DNA of 64,000 bases from Steroidobacteraceae bacterium (GTDB lineage: Bacteria > Pseudomonadota > Gammaproteobacteria > Steroidobacterales > Steroidobacteraceae): positions 1-64,000 of the forward strand of contig JALORP010000026.1 in the NCBI GenBank assembly GCA_025458865.1. The letters are read 5' to 3'. Shown piece by piece: positions 17,610 through 25,942 of this stretch (the first letter of the stretch is position 1; the number at the start of each line of letters is the position of its first letter). Under the pieces are notes generated by a model. The model had not been told where the DNA came from and ran no database searches. It saw nothing but the letters and a program-made list of their open reading frames with translations. The translations under genes were made by a program, and so were the position numbers.

Positions 17610-18755
17610 ATGGCCGGCTTCGATCCGTCGCGGCGGGAGTGGCTGCGCCAGTCGCTGGCGCTCGGCGGCGCGGCCGCGGCCGGGCTGGCGGGAATGGGTA
17701 GTGCGGGTGCCGGGGCTTCCCCGGCACCCGACCCGCACCCGGCGTCCGGGCGGGCCATCACCCGCATCGGCTTCGGCTCCTGCGCGAAGCAGGACAAGCC
17801 GCAGCCGATCTGGGACGCGATCAACGCCCTCGAGCCGGAACTGTTCATCTTCCTGGGCGACAACATCTACGGCGACACGGTGGACATGGCCGAGCTCGCT
17901 GCCAAGTACGAGATGCTCGGTGCGATTCCCGGTTTCCGCCGCCTGAGCGAGCGCACCGAGGTGCTCGCGATCTGGGACGATCACGACTACGGCGAGAACG
18001 ATGCCGGCGCCGGGTACCCCATGAAGGAAGAGTCGCGGCGCATCTTCTGCGACTTCTGGGGCGAGGCTGCCGATTCGCCCCGTCGCCGGCGGGACGGCAT
18101 CTACGCCGCCTACGTCTTCGGGCCGGCCGGCCAGCGCCTGCAGCTGATCCTTCCCGACCTGCGCTTCAACCGCACGCCCATCCTGGCGCGCGACCTCGCT
18201 GGCACCGAATACAAGGCCTGGGCGGAGTCGCTGCACGAGGCCGGCAAGCCGGTATACGGTCCCTACGAACGCAACCCGGAGCCCGCGGCCACGATGCTGG
18301 GCGAGAACCAGTGGCGCTGGCTCGAGGACCAGCTCTCCGTGCCCGCGGAGGTGCGCCTCCTCTGCTCCAGCCTGCAGGTGGTCGCCGACTTTCCGGGCTG
18401 GGAAGCCTGGATCAACTACGCCCACGACCACCAGCGACTCATCGACGCCATACGCCGCCAGCGCGCGAATGGCCTCATCTGCATCAGCGGCGACACGCAC
18501 TACGCCGAGCTGTCGCGCCTCGACGTGAACGTGCCCTATCCCCTGTGGGATCTCACCTCGAGCGGGCTCACTGAGGTCTGGCCGGTGCTTCCCCCGAACG
18601 CCCTGCGCGTCGGCGAGGCTTACCGGGACGTCAACTTCGGCTGGATCGAGATCGACTGGACCGAACGCGTGCCGTCCGTGCGGCTGCAGGTCAGGGACAT
18701 ATCGGGCGCCGTCCGCATCGAGCACCGGCTGGACGTCGGTTCGCTGGCGGTCTGA
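17610..18755 (+). CDS. Tat-exported PhoD-like alkaline phosphatase/phosphodiesterase
   Basis: A 381-residue PhoD-like metallophosphatase without the extra N-terminal PhoD_N domain. A twin-arginine signal is at residues 7-15 (SRREWLRQS), followed by a hydrophobic Ala-rich stretch. Catalytic blocks of the family are GFGSCAKQ, FLGDNIYGD, the metal/phosphate segment IWDDHDYGEND, and the C-terminal SGDTHYAELS. It should be a secreted phosphatase or phosphodiesterase with a metal centre. It starts 2 bp after the TonB receptor stop with GAGG at that stop, so the two are coupled. The substrate is inferred only broadly. Confidence 0.9.
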   Translation: MAGFDPSRREWLRQSLALGGAAAAGLAGMGSAGAGASPAPDPHPASGRAITRIGFGSCAKQDKPQPIWDAINALEPELFIFLGDNIYGDTVDMAELAAKYEMLGAIPGFRRLSERTEVLAIWDDHDYGENDAGAGYPMKEESRRIFCDFWGEAADSPRRRRDGIYAAYVFGPAGQRLQLILPDLRFNRTPILARDLAGTEYKAWAESLHEAGKPVYGPYERNPEPAATMLGENQWRWLEDQLSVPAEVRLLCSSLQVVADFPGWEAWINYAHDHQRLIDAIRRQRANGLICISGDTHYAELSRLDVNVPYPLWDLTSSGLTEVWPVLPPNALRVGEAYRDVNFGWIEIDWTERVPSVRLQVRDISGAVRIEHRLDVGSLAV

Positions 18756-18941
18756 GCGCCGCGCCGAGGCCGGTCGGCCGTGAGCTGTACTGGACGGTCG
18801 CGTGGGCCGTTCGACGACGCGCATATCGGGCGAGCCGGAGAATCCGGACCGTTGCGGCAGCCGAAAAGGTGTGGCGCGTCACGACATCCATGGCTTGATG
18901 CGGCCCCGACAACCCCAACGAATTGCAGAGGAGTCCAAGCG

Positions 18942-19466
18942 GTGAAGATTTCTTTCAAGGCGATCGCGGCGGCCTTCGCGGCCTCCGTCCTCCTGGCCGG
19001 CCCGGCCGCGGCCAGCGGCAAGGGCGCTCCCGAGATCAACAAGATCGTGCGCGTGAAGGGCACGATCGTGGACGTCGCCGTGTCGAACCCGGCGTTCAGC
19101 ACGCTGGTCACCGCCCTCAAGGCGGCACAGCTGGTCGACGTCCTGCAGGGCCCCGGCCCGTTCACGGTGTTCGCACCGACCAACGACGCCTTCGGCAAGA
19201 TCCCGGCCGACGTGCTGACGGGGCTCGTGAACGACGTTCCCGCGCTCACCGAGGTCCTGCTCTACCACGTGACGCCGGGCAGGCAGGACCTGCGCTTCTC
19301 CTACCTCGCGCGCGACCTGCGCACCGTGCAGGGCCAGGAGGTTTTCGCCGAGCGTGAGCGCAACACGCTGTTCATCAACAACTCGCAGGTGGCCGGCAGC
19401 GCGATCGTGACCGACAACGGCGTGATCTACGTGATCGACAGCGTGCTGCTGCCGCAGTACCGCTGA
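18942..19466 (+). CDS. secreted fasciclin (FAS1) domain protein
   Basis: Small exported protein of 174 residues: signal peptide (residues 1-25, ending AAAS) plus a single FAS1 domain. The two FAS1 signatures are visible: H1-like GPFTVFAPTNDAFGKIP and the H2 region LLYHVTPGR, ending in NGVIYVIDSVLLP. FAS1 proteins mediate adhesion or surface interactions. The start is a GTG with GAGGAG 8 nt upstream. It is monocistronic, with a bidirectional terminator-like hairpin 38 bp downstream. Confidence 0.93.
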   Translation: MKISFKAIAAAFAASVLLAGPAAASGKGAPEINKIVRVKGTIVDVAVSNPAFSTLVTALKAAQLVDVLQGPGPFTVFAPTNDAFGKIPADVLTGLVNDVPALTEVLLYHVTPGRQDLRFSYLARDLRTVQGQEVFAERERNTLFINNSQVAGSAIVTDNGVIYVIDSVLLPQYR

Positions 19467-19504
19467 TCGCCCGGGCCGCCGCGCGCGGCGGCAAGGTGTG
19501 AAGG

Positions 19505-19539
19505 GCGGGTGGCCGGCGAGGAGCTGGCCACCCGCTCTT
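19505..19539. terminator. bidirectional terminator-like hairpin between convergent genes
   Basis: A 10-bp perfect stem (19505-19514 with 19526-19535), extendable by a GC pair within the loop, is followed by the T-rich TCTTCGTTT on the plus strand. It lies between the fasciclin gene and the convergent membrane-protein gene. Confidence 0.75.
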
Positions 19540-19550
19540 CGTTTCAGGGA

Positions 19551-20231
19551 TCAGCCGAGCGAAGGCTTCAGGATGCCCAGCAGGGCCGAGAGCAGGATCC
19601 CCGCCCAGATCGCAAGCACCCAGGGCCGGCATCGGGCGAGGCCGTCGATCATGAGGCGGTCGCTCTCGGGCGTGGGCCCGGTGGTGGCGAGCGTCCGGAA
19701 GCCCTCGATGAACGGTGGCAACAGGCGGCGGATCATCAGCCCGCAGAAGACGAGGAAGGCGAAGATCAGGAGCTTGGCCGAGAACCACTCGAGCCCGGCG
19801 AGCCGTCCGGTCCAGTGCGAGTGCGCGACCGACGCCACGATCGATGCGATCACGATCCAGCGGAACCAGACGTCCACGCGCTTGAGCGTCCGGCCCGCGG
19901 CCGAGCCTTCCTTCGCGTGCACGAGCACGACGAGCGCGAGCCACACCGGGCCGAGGAGCACGATCGCGACCATCTCCCAGGTGGGGTGGGCGATGCCGGT
20001 CAGCTCCGCCAGGATGCCGCCGACGGTCAGCATCAGCGCCATGCAGTAGCGCGGCAGCATGTCGAGGTCGAGGAAGATCCTTGCCGCGGTCATGCGGGCG
20101 TCGCGCGAGAGTTTCGGGTTGACGACGAAGCTGCTCGAGTAGAACACGCCGGCATCGCCGCCGAGCCAGTACACGAACAGCAGCAGGTGCAGGAAGCGCG
20201 CGAGGCCCTGCGCGAGGCCGATGTCTTCCAA
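19551..20231 (-). CDS. six-helix integral membrane protein, function unknown
   Basis: A 226-residue protein with about six transmembrane helices. The first (FLHLLLFVYWLGGDAGVF, residues 13-30) carries a His-x(7)-W-x-GG pattern reminiscent of CopD/DUF2269-like membrane proteins; a second His lies in VAHSHWTG. The start codon is TTG, supported by GGAG 9 nt upstream and by the position of the first helix. It follows the PhoD gene on the same strand with a 75-bp gap and may be cotranscribed. I do not recognise a specific family, and no function is proposed. Confidence 0.75.
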   Translation of the reverse strand: MEDIGLAQGLARFLHLLLFVYWLGGDAGVFYSSSFVVNPKLSRDARMTAARIFLDLDMLPRYCMALMLTVGGILAELTGIAHPTWEMVAIVLLGPVWLALVVLVHAKEGSAAGRTLKRVDVWFRWIVIASIVASVAHSHWTGRLAGLEWFSAKLLIFAFLVFCGLMIRRLLPPFIEGFRTLATTGPTPESDRLMIDGLARCRPWVLAIWAGILLSALLGILKPSLG

Positions 20232-20306
20232 GGCCGGGGCTCCGGGCGGGTGGACCGCGGCGAGGTTAGCGGCTCGCCCCCGAAACGGGAAGCGCCCCGT
20301 GCCGGC

Positions 20307-21911
20307 TCAGAGACGCCGCGGCCGCGGGTCGCCGGGGACCAGTTCGAAGCTCGCGAGTGTCTCCCGGCCGCTGCGGGGATCGCGCATGTCGGCGATGCCC
20401 ACGATGTCCGCGCGCAGCCGGACAGGAGCGACGTCGAAGCGGACGTAGCCGCTGTGCTCGCTGTCCTGGTAGACCATGCGCGGGTTGAGCGGCTGCTGGG
20501 CGGCGAGATTCGTCGTCTCCGCGGCGATCGAGGAGGCCACGAACTCGGCTGCCTGGAGCTGGCCGCGGGCGTTCTCCACCTCGTTGACGGCGAAGGCGTG
20601 CACGTCGCCGGTGAGCACCACCGGGTTGGCGACGCGGTGTCGCGCGAGCGAGCCGAGCAGCCGCTCGCGCGCCGCCGGGTAGCCGGACCAGTTGTCGGTG
20701 CGCACGCGTGGCGACTCACGGCTGCCCTCGATGAGGGGCGCGAACATCACGGCCTGCGCGAGCAGGTTCCAGCGCGCGCGGCTGTCGCCGAAGGCGCCGT
20801 CGAGCCAGCGCTCCTGCTCCTCCCCGAGGAAGGTGCGGGAGGGGTCCTCGAGTGCCGCCTTGCAGGCGGGCTCGGCGGGATCAACGCGCCCGCCGCCGCC
20901 GGTGCCGCCTGGGCGCAGCTTGCGGCCGGCGACGCTGTCGCAGCGCATCTCGGTGGGCGGCGGGTTGCAGGCCTGCGGCGAGCGGAACTGCCGCGTGTCG
21001 AGCAGGTAGAACCGCGCCAGCGATCCCCAGTCCACCGTGCCCCACAGGCGGATGGCGCCCCCGGGCAGGAGCCGCGACGGCCGCACCGGCATGTGCTCGA
21101 ACCAGGCCTTGTAGGCCGCGGCGCGCCTCGCCGGGAACGACTCGCGCACCTGCTCGCCGCCGCAGAGTTCGTGCTCGCTCGTGAAGCCGACGTAATCGTT
21201 GGCGACCTCGTGGTCGTCCCAGGTGACGAGCCAGGGGCAGGCGGCGTGCGCCGCCTGGAGGTCCGGATCCGTGCGGTACTGGCAGTAGCGGCGGCGGTAG
21301 TCGTCGAGCGTGACGGCGTCGAAGACGTCGAACAGGCGCACGCGCCGCGCGCCCCAGCTGCCCTCGTAGATGTAGTCGCCGAGCGCGAGCATGAGGTCGA
21401 GCCCGTCCGCCGCCATGTGCCGGTAGGCCGCGAAGAAGCCCTGCTCGTAGTGCGCGCAGGAAGAGATGCCGAAGCGCAGGCTTTCCGCGGGAGCGCCTGC
21501 GGCGGGGGCCGTCACCGCGCGGCCGACCGGGCTCTCGTAGCGGCCGAGCCTGAACCGGTAGAAATACTCGCTCGCGGGCGCGAGGCCCCCGACCTCGACG
21601 TGCACGGCGTGTGCGAGGTGGGGCCGCGCGAAAGCCGTGCCGCTCGCCGCGATGCGACCGAAGTCGCGGTCGGTGGCGACCTCCCACTCGAGCTCGAACA
21701 CCGTCGTCCCGAGTTGCCCGGGCTCGAACGGCTCTGGCGCAACGCGGGTCCACAGGACGAAGCCGTCGGCGGCGGGCTCGCCCGAGGCGACGCCGAGCTG
21801 GAAGGGCTCTGACCTGAAACGCACCGCGGCGGCGAGGCGCTCGAACGGGGCGAAGGCGAGGGCGGACGCTGCGAGGCTGCGCGCGAGGAAGTCCCGGCGG
21901 GAGAAGGTCAT
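20307..21911 (-). CDS. phoD: Tat-exported alkaline phosphatase D (PhoD family, with N-terminal PhoD_N domain)
   Basis: Full-length PhoD, 534 residues. A twin-arginine signal is at residues 4-9 (SRRDFL) followed by a hydrophobic stretch. A PhoD_N fibronectin-like domain (residues 36-130, FQLGVASGEP ... VLWTRV) is followed by the metallophosphatase domain with FGISSCAHYEQGFF, LMLALGDYIYEG, TWDDHEVANDY and VVLTGDVHAFAVNEV. Such enzymes use Fe3+/Ca2+ and release phosphate from phosphodiesters or monoesters in the periplasm. The start at 21911 puts the Tat motif at the N-terminus; upstream in-frame residues are encoded by the 35-bp inverted repeat and are unlikely to be translated. It is the second PhoD-type enzyme in the window. 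Confidence 0.93.
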   Translation of the reverse strand: MTFSRRDFLARSLAASALAFAPFERLAAAVRFRSEPFQLGVASGEPAADGFVLWTRVAPEPFEPGQLGTTVFELEWEVATDRDFGRIAASGTAFARPHLAHAVHVEVGGLAPASEYFYRFRLGRYESPVGRAVTAPAAGAPAESLRFGISSCAHYEQGFFAAYRHMAADGLDLMLALGDYIYEGSWGARRVRLFDVFDAVTLDDYRRRYCQYRTDPDLQAAHAACPWLVTWDDHEVANDYVGFTSEHELCGGEQVRESFPARRAAAYKAWFEHMPVRPSRLLPGGAIRLWGTVDWGSLARFYLLDTRQFRSPQACNPPPTEMRCDSVAGRKLRPGGTGGGGRVDPAEPACKAALEDPSRTFLGEEQERWLDGAFGDSRARWNLLAQAVMFAPLIEGSRESPRVRTDNWSGYPAARERLLGSLARHRVANPVVLTGDVHAFAVNEVENARGQLQAAEFVASSIAAETTNLAAQQPLNPRMVYQDSEHSGYVRFDVAPVRLRADIVGIADMRDPRSGRETLASFELVPGDPRPRRL

Positions 21912-21925
21912 TGGCGGTGGCTCGT

Positions 21926-22025
21926 GAGAATCGGCAGGGGACCTTCCCTTCGATCTTTCCCGTGACATCACGCCGTCGAATGGAGTGGCCGGAAAGATCG
22001 AAGGGAATGTCCCCTGCCGATTCTC
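21926..22025. repeat. 35-bp near-perfect inverted repeat (REP/MITE-like hairpin)
   Basis: The left arm 21926-21960 and right arm 21991-22025 are complementary at 34 of 35 positions, with a 30-nt spacer. The arms contain GGGGAC(C/A)TTCCC. Inside the spacer CGTGACATCACG (21961-21972) is itself an inverted repeat. The right arm ends 1 bp from the cysE stop codon, and the left arm lies 15 bp before the PhoD start. The size and position suggest a repetitive extragenic palindrome or MITE, possibly also acting as a transcription barrier. Confidence 0.85.
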
Positions 22026-22928
22026 CTATATTCCGGCGCCGGACTCGAAGCCGGATTCCTGCGGCTCGGCCTGGTAGACGCGGGATTCGGGCGGCACGCT
22101 GTGGGTGAGCCATACGTTGCCGCCGATGACGCTGCCGCGGCCGATGCGCACGCGCCCGAGCACCGTGGCGCTCGCGTAGACGGTGACGTCGTCCTCGACG
22201 ATGGGGTGGCGCGGCTGGCCCTTCACGAGGTGGCCCGACTCGTCCACCTGGAAGCTCTTCGCGCCGAGCGTCACGCCCTGGTAGAGCGTCACGCGGTCGC
22301 CGATCACGGCCGTCTCGCCGATCACCACGCCCGTGCCATGGTCGATGAAGAACTCCCGGCCGATGCTGGCGCCGGGGTGGATGTCGATGCCCGTCAGGCG
22401 GTGCGAGTGCTCGGCGATGAGCCGCGGCAGCAGCGGCACCTGCTCGCGCTGCAGCACGTGGGCGATGCGGTGGCGCGTGATGGCGAACACGCCCGGGAAG
22501 GCGTAGATCGCCTCGACCGGGTCGCGGCACGAAGGATCGCCGCGGTAGGCGGCCCAGGCGTCCTCGAACAACCGCTCGCGCAGTTCGGGCAGGGAGTCGA
22601 ACAGCACCGCGGCGATGGCGTAGCTGGCGGCGTCGCGCTGTTCCGGGCTGCGCTCGCGCGCCTCGAGCCGGTCGCCGAAATCGAGCGCGAGCCTGATCTG
22701 GGAGGCGAGCAGCGGCTCGAGCGACTCGAGCTCCGCGCCGATCCAGCGCTGGCGCTCGTTGATCCCGCAGCAGATCTCCGGGTGCATCTCGGCGGCCAGC
22801 AGGGCGTGAATGCGCTCGACCGCGGCGAGGACCGCCTCCCGGTCCGGCAGCGCGCCCGCGCCGAGCGCGACGTAGCCCCGTCGCGTGACGGGACGGGTGA
22901 GTCCGGCGATGCGGGGCCCGTTGCGCAC
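22026..22928 (-). CDS. cysE: serine O-acetyltransferase
   Basis: Left-handed beta-helix acetyltransferase of 300 residues that makes O-acetylserine from serine and acetyl-CoA. The long N-terminal helical region (residues 1-165, with the YAFPGVFAITRHRIAHVL segment) resembles the EpsC/SrpH-type enzyme rather than short E. coli CysE. The hexapeptide-repeat region carries the active-site TGIDIHPGASIGREFFIDHGTG, given here by its key parts DIHPGA and IDHGTG, and GVTLGAKSF. The start is GTG, 7 bp after cysK, forming a cysteine-synthesis operon. The last residues are followed at once by the inverted repeat. Confidence 0.93.
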   Translation of the reverse strand: MRNGPRIAGLTRPVTRRGYVALGAGALPDREAVLAAVERIHALLAAEMHPEICCGINERQRWIGAELESLEPLLASQIRLALDFGDRLEARERSPEQRDAASYAIAAVLFDSLPELRERLFEDAWAAYRGDPSCRDPVEAIYAFPGVFAITRHRIAHVLQREQVPLLPRLIAEHSHRLTGIDIHPGASIGREFFIDHGTGVVIGETAVIGDRVTLYQGVTLGAKSFQVDESGHLVKGQPRHPIVEDDVTVYASATVLGRVRIGRGSVIGGNVWLTHSVPPESRVYQAEPQESGFESGAGI

Positions 22929-22935
22929 CCTGGCC

Positions 22936-23898
22936 TCAGCGGTTCACGACCAGCTTCAGGTCCTGCGGCGCGTCCTCGTACAGCCAGGTCGAGAGGTAAC
23001 GCTCGCCGAAGCTCGGGATGATGACGACGATCAGCTTGCCGCGGTTCTCCTCGCGGGCCGCGAGCTTGAGCGCCGCGGCCAGCGCCGCGCCGGAGCTGAT
23101 GCCGACCAGCACGCCTTCCTCCCGGCCGAGGCGGCGTGCGCAATCGCCTGCCTCTTCATTCGACACCTGGATGATCTCGTCGATGATGCTGGTGTTGAGC
23201 ACCTCGGGCACGAAGCCCGCGCCGATGCCCTGGATCTTGTGGGGTCCCGGCGCGCCGCCCGAGAGCACCGGGCTCGCCGCCGGTTCCACGGCCACGGCCT
23301 TGAAGCCGGGCCTGCGCGACTTGATGACCTCGGCGACGCCGGTGATCGTGCCACCCGTGCCCACGCCGGAAACGAGGAAGTCCACCTGCCCGTCGGTGTC
23401 CGCCCAGATTTCCTCGGCGGTCGTGCGGCGATGGATCTCGGGATTGGCCGGGTTGGTGAACTGTCCGACGAGCAGGAAGCGCGCGGGGTCGCTCGCGACG
23501 ATTTCCTGGGCCTTCGCGATCGCGCCCTTCATGCCCTTGGCGCCTTCCGTGAGCACGAGCTCGGCGCCGAAGGCCTGCAGCATGCGCCGCCGCTCGAGGC
23601 TCATGGTCTCGGGCATCGCCAGCACCAGCCGGTAGCCCTTGGCCGCGGCGACGAAGGCCAGGCCTATGCCGGTGTTGCCGCTGGTCGGCTCGACCAGCAC
23701 GGTGTCCGGGCCGATCTTGCCCTGAGCCTCCAGCGACTCGATCATGCTCACCGCAATGCGGTCCTTGACGCTGGAGCAGGGATTGAAGAACTCCAGCTTC
23801 AGGACGACGCGCCCTGGCAGGCCCTGGCCGAGTTTCTTGAGGCCGACGAGCGGCGTGCGGCCGATCGTGTCGAGGATGCTGTCGTAGATGCGTGCCAT
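22936..23898 (-). CDS. cysK: cysteine synthase A (O-acetylserine sulfhydrylase)
   Basis: PLP-dependent enzyme of 320 residues that converts O-acetylserine and sulfide to cysteine. The PLP lysine is K45 in PCSSVKDR, the substrate loop is [11 protein letters not shown] near residue 70, and the PLP-phosphate loop is [10 protein letters not shown] near residue 177. The C-terminal [11 protein letters not shown] segment is also typical. The ATG has GGAGG about 8 nt upstream. It is the first gene of cysK-cysE; the product of CysE is its substrate. Confidence 0.96.
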   Translation of the reverse strand: MARIYDSILDTIGRTPLVGLKKLGQGLPGRVVLKLEFFNPCSSVKDRIAVSMIESLEAQGKIGPDTVLVEPTSGNTGIGLAFVAAAKGYRLVLAMPETMSLERRRMLQAFGAELVLTEGAKGMKGAIAKAQEIVASDPARFLLVGQFTNPANPEIHRRTTAEEIWADTDGQVDFLVSGVGTGGTITGVAEVIKSRRPGFKAVAVEPAASPVLSGGAPGPHKIQGIGAGFVPEVLNTSIIDEIIQVSNEEAGDCARRLGREEGVLVGISSGAALAAALKLAAREENRGKLIVVIIPSFGERYLSTWLYEDAPQDLKLVVNR

Positions 23899-24046
23899 GA
23901 GTGCCGCCTCCGGCGGATGGGAAAAACGCCACGACGGCCCGTTGGCGGGGCCGCTGTCCTCGCAGCCTAGGCCCCGCCCCGCGGGGCCGGAAATGCCTGC
24001 TCGGCCTGCCGCGATGCCCGCCGGTTATGCGCGGGTCGAGCCCGCC

Positions 24047-24580
24047 TCAGCGGCGGGCGGGAAACCGCTCCAGCATCGCGCGGGCGGCCGTCAGGATGCC
24101 GCGGCGGAACTCCCGACGCGTGGTGGTCGCGCCCGATGCCGTCGCCTGCCAGAGCACCTTCTCGTCCGCGCCGCCCAGCGCCATCAGGACGAACGTGCCT
24201 TCACGCACCAGGCCCTCCTGGCCGGCCGGGTCGAAGGCCACCTCCTGGCCGAGGATGGCGGTCGGGTCGCGCACCGGGGAGTACACGTCGCGCCCGCCCT
24301 CGTGGACGAACATCGCGGCGCGGTAGGTCACGATGAAATCCGGGCGGGCGCCTTCGGCGGCCGGGACGTAGCCCTTGGCCACGAGCTGCTGGCGCACCAG
24401 GTCGCCGAGCCGGGCATCGGCCTCCTGCGTGCCGCCGCCGGCCGTGGTGGCCGTCTCCCAGGAGCGGAAGGCGAAGGTCGAGAGCGTGGCCGGATCAGTG
24501 CCGGGCTGGCTCACGACCAGCTGGGGCGGGGCTGCGCACGCGGCGAGCAGCAGCGCGGCGGCGAGAATCAGGAAGCGCAT
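24047..24580 (-). CDS. DUF4136-like lipoprotein
   Basis: A 177-residue exported lipoprotein. The signal peptide ends in the lipobox LAAC (Cys at about residue 15), followed by a domain that resembles DUF4136 (FRSWETA, a segment LVRQQLVAKGYVPA near residue 62, and PDFIVTYRA). Family members are small envelope lipoproteins with no known function. GGAGGG lies 8 nt before the ATG. It is on the same strand as the PilZ gene but 161 bp apart. The match is by pattern only. Confidence 0.75.
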   Translation of the reverse strand: MRFLILAAALLLAACAAPPQLVVSQPGTDPATLSTFAFRSWETATTAGGGTQEADARLGDLVRQQLVAKGYVPAAEGARPDFIVTYRAAMFVHEGGRDVYSPVRDPTAILGQEVAFDPAGQEGLVREGTFVLMALGGADEKVLWQATASGATTTRREFRRGILTAARAMLERFPARR

Positions 24581-24741
24581 CTTTTCTCCCTCCGGGGACG
24601 CAGGTCGCCCGGCACGCCTCCCATGGTAGTGCAACGCCACCGGCGCGGTCGTCAGGGAAAAAAAGAAGGGGTAACCGGGCCAGACGGCACCGGCACCCCC
24701 CGACATGGAAATCGTTGGTCTCGCGCGGACTGGCCGCGCGG

Positions 24742-25017
24742 TCACTGGCCGGCGTAGCTCTCCATCCTGAGGCCGGTGCCCCCGCGAGTGACGTGGGCCA
24801 CGACGGCTTGGCGGCGATGGATCTTCGTCACCTTGCCGAGGTTGATTGCGAACGCGAGCTCGACGATCGTGCCCTTGGCGAGCCCGAGGTTGTCTGTCTG
24901 CACGAACACCCCGTTGGCGCTCAGGTTGTGCGCGCGGCACAGCTTGCCGCCGCGTCCCGGCACGCTGATGTAGACAGTCGTACGCGCGCGGTGGCGCGTG
25001 TGCAAGCGACGTTCCAT
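24742..25017 (-). CDS. single-domain PilZ protein (c-di-GMP binding)
   Basis: Stand-alone PilZ domain of 91 residues. The N-terminal RRLHTRHRAR (residues 3-12) supplies the RxxxR switch, and NLSANGVF (residues 31-38) is the (D/N)xSxxG motif, so c-di-GMP binding is expected. It is placed 190 bp beyond the flgMN-csrA unit and separated from it by a hairpin, so it is likely a separate unit. In this context a role in motility or surface control is plausible but not shown. Confidence 0.88.
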   Translation of the reverse strand: MERRLHTRHRARTTVYISVPGRGGKLCRAHNLSANGVFVQTDNLGLAKGTIVELAFAINLGKVTKIHRRQAVVAHVTRGGTGLRMESYAGQ

Positions 25018-25129
25018 CTCCCGATCCCCGTTTATTGTTCGTGGAGAGGCCAGCGGGACCGAGTATGCCGAGCCGGGAAAGCGGAGGGAAGCGCTTCGAT
25101 GGCCGTGCCGTTCCGAGAGGCGGACGGAC

Positions 25130-25164
25130 GAGCAAAATCAGGGGATTACGTTCAAAACCCCTGG
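25130..25164 (-). terminator. candidate terminator of the flgM-flgN-csrA unit
   Basis: On the minus strand CAGGGG (complement of 25158-25163) and CCCCTG (complement of 25139-25144) form a 6-bp stem with a 13-nt loop followed by ATTTTGCT. The stem is short, so termination is plausible rather than certain. Confidence 0.5.
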
Positions 25165-25210
25165 AATATGTCTAAACGCGGCAAGCCGGCGGGGGGGCTG
25201 CCCCGGCCGT

Positions 25211-25405
25211 TCAGTCGTCCTTTCTGCGGATGGCCAGTGGGCTCGGGGCCTCGATGCCCATCTTGACGCGCCGGCCGCTGCCGCCGAGCAGGGTGATCTG
25301 GATCGGGCCCTGCGCGAACAGTTCGGCCAGGGTCATGCGGGTATCGGTGCCGTCGGCGGGCACGATGACGATGGACTCGTCGGCACGTCGGGTCAGCACC
25401 AGCAT
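25211..25405 (-). CDS. csrA: CsrA/RsmA-family RNA-binding regulator, RsmN/RsmF-like variant
   Basis: A 64-residue CsrA homolog. The first strand MLVLTRRADESIVI holds the RNA-binding Leu4, Arg6 and Arg7, and the core VKMGIEAPSPLAIRR corresponds to the GVNAP-type segment with the second RNA-binding Arg. Unlike canonical CsrA it has about 18 extra residues (16-34, with the helix-like MTLAELFAQ) between the first two strands and lacks the C-terminal helix. Pseudomonas RsmN/RsmF has an inserted helix of this kind, so this looks like that subclass. It follows flgN by 24 bp with GAGG before the ATG, in the sigma-28-controlled flgM unit. Confidence 0.82.
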   Translation of the reverse strand: MLVLTRRADESIVIVPADGTDTRMTLAELFAQGPIQITLLGGSGRRVKMGIEAPSPLAIRRKDD

Positions 25406-25429
25406 GTTGAACCTCGGTGTTCCTGCGTA

Positions 25430-25942
25430 TCAGGCGCGCAGCGAGGCGCGGCCGGCGAAGGTCCCGACCGGCAGTCCCGCCGGTCCGTAGGTCGAAGGCT
25501 CGGGCGAGCCGCCACGCAGGATTCCCAGCGCCTGCTGCACCCGGCGGTGCAGGCCGCCGACCACGATCCCGTTCGCCTCGTTCGCCGCGCGGCAGTTGCG
25601 CAGCAGGGTCGTCAGCGCGTCGATCCGCTCGCGGAGCCGGCGCGCCCGATCGCTGCCGTCCGAGAAACTGTCCAGCCACGCCGCGAGCTCGGCGTGTCCG
25701 GGGCCCGCGCCGATGCGGCCACACAGCGTCCGCCGCTGCTGCTCGAGGGTCTCCAGACGGGCGATGGCCCGGCTCTTGTCGGCGCTGGCGCGGGCGAGCG
25801 CCTCGGCATCGCGCCGCTCCAGCGAGGTGTGCTCGCCCTCGAGCGCGTCGCGCAGCGCGCGCGCAGCCTCGAGCTGGTCATGGACCAGGGAATCGAGTTC
25901 GGTCAGGAGCCTGCCGCCGTCCATGCGGAGAGCCTCGTTCAC
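25430..25942 (-). CDS. flgN: flagellar export chaperone FlgN
   Basis: Helical protein of 170 residues, expected to chaperone the hook-filament junction proteins FlgK and FlgL in the cytoplasm. It has the FlgN heptad-rich N-terminal part (LLTELDSLVHDQLEAARALRD, of which LDSLV and AARAL are the core) and the ALGIL segment near the C-terminus. The GTG start overlaps the flgM stop by 3 bp, and flgM lies directly upstream as usual. An internal ATG (residue 7) is an alternative start. Confidence 0.85.
   Translation of the reverse strand: MNEALRMDGGRLLTELDSLVHDQLEAARALRDALEGEHTSLERRDAEALARASADKSRAIARLETLEQQRRTLCGRIGAGPGHAELAAWLDSFSDGSDRARRLRERIDALTTLLRNCRAANEANGIVVGGLHRRVQQALGILRGGSPEPSTYGPAGLPVGTFAGRASLRA

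Noticed and set aside
19509-21812. 767-codon plus-strand reading frame
   Set aside because: It is antisense to the membrane protein and PhoD genes, both with clear topology and motifs.
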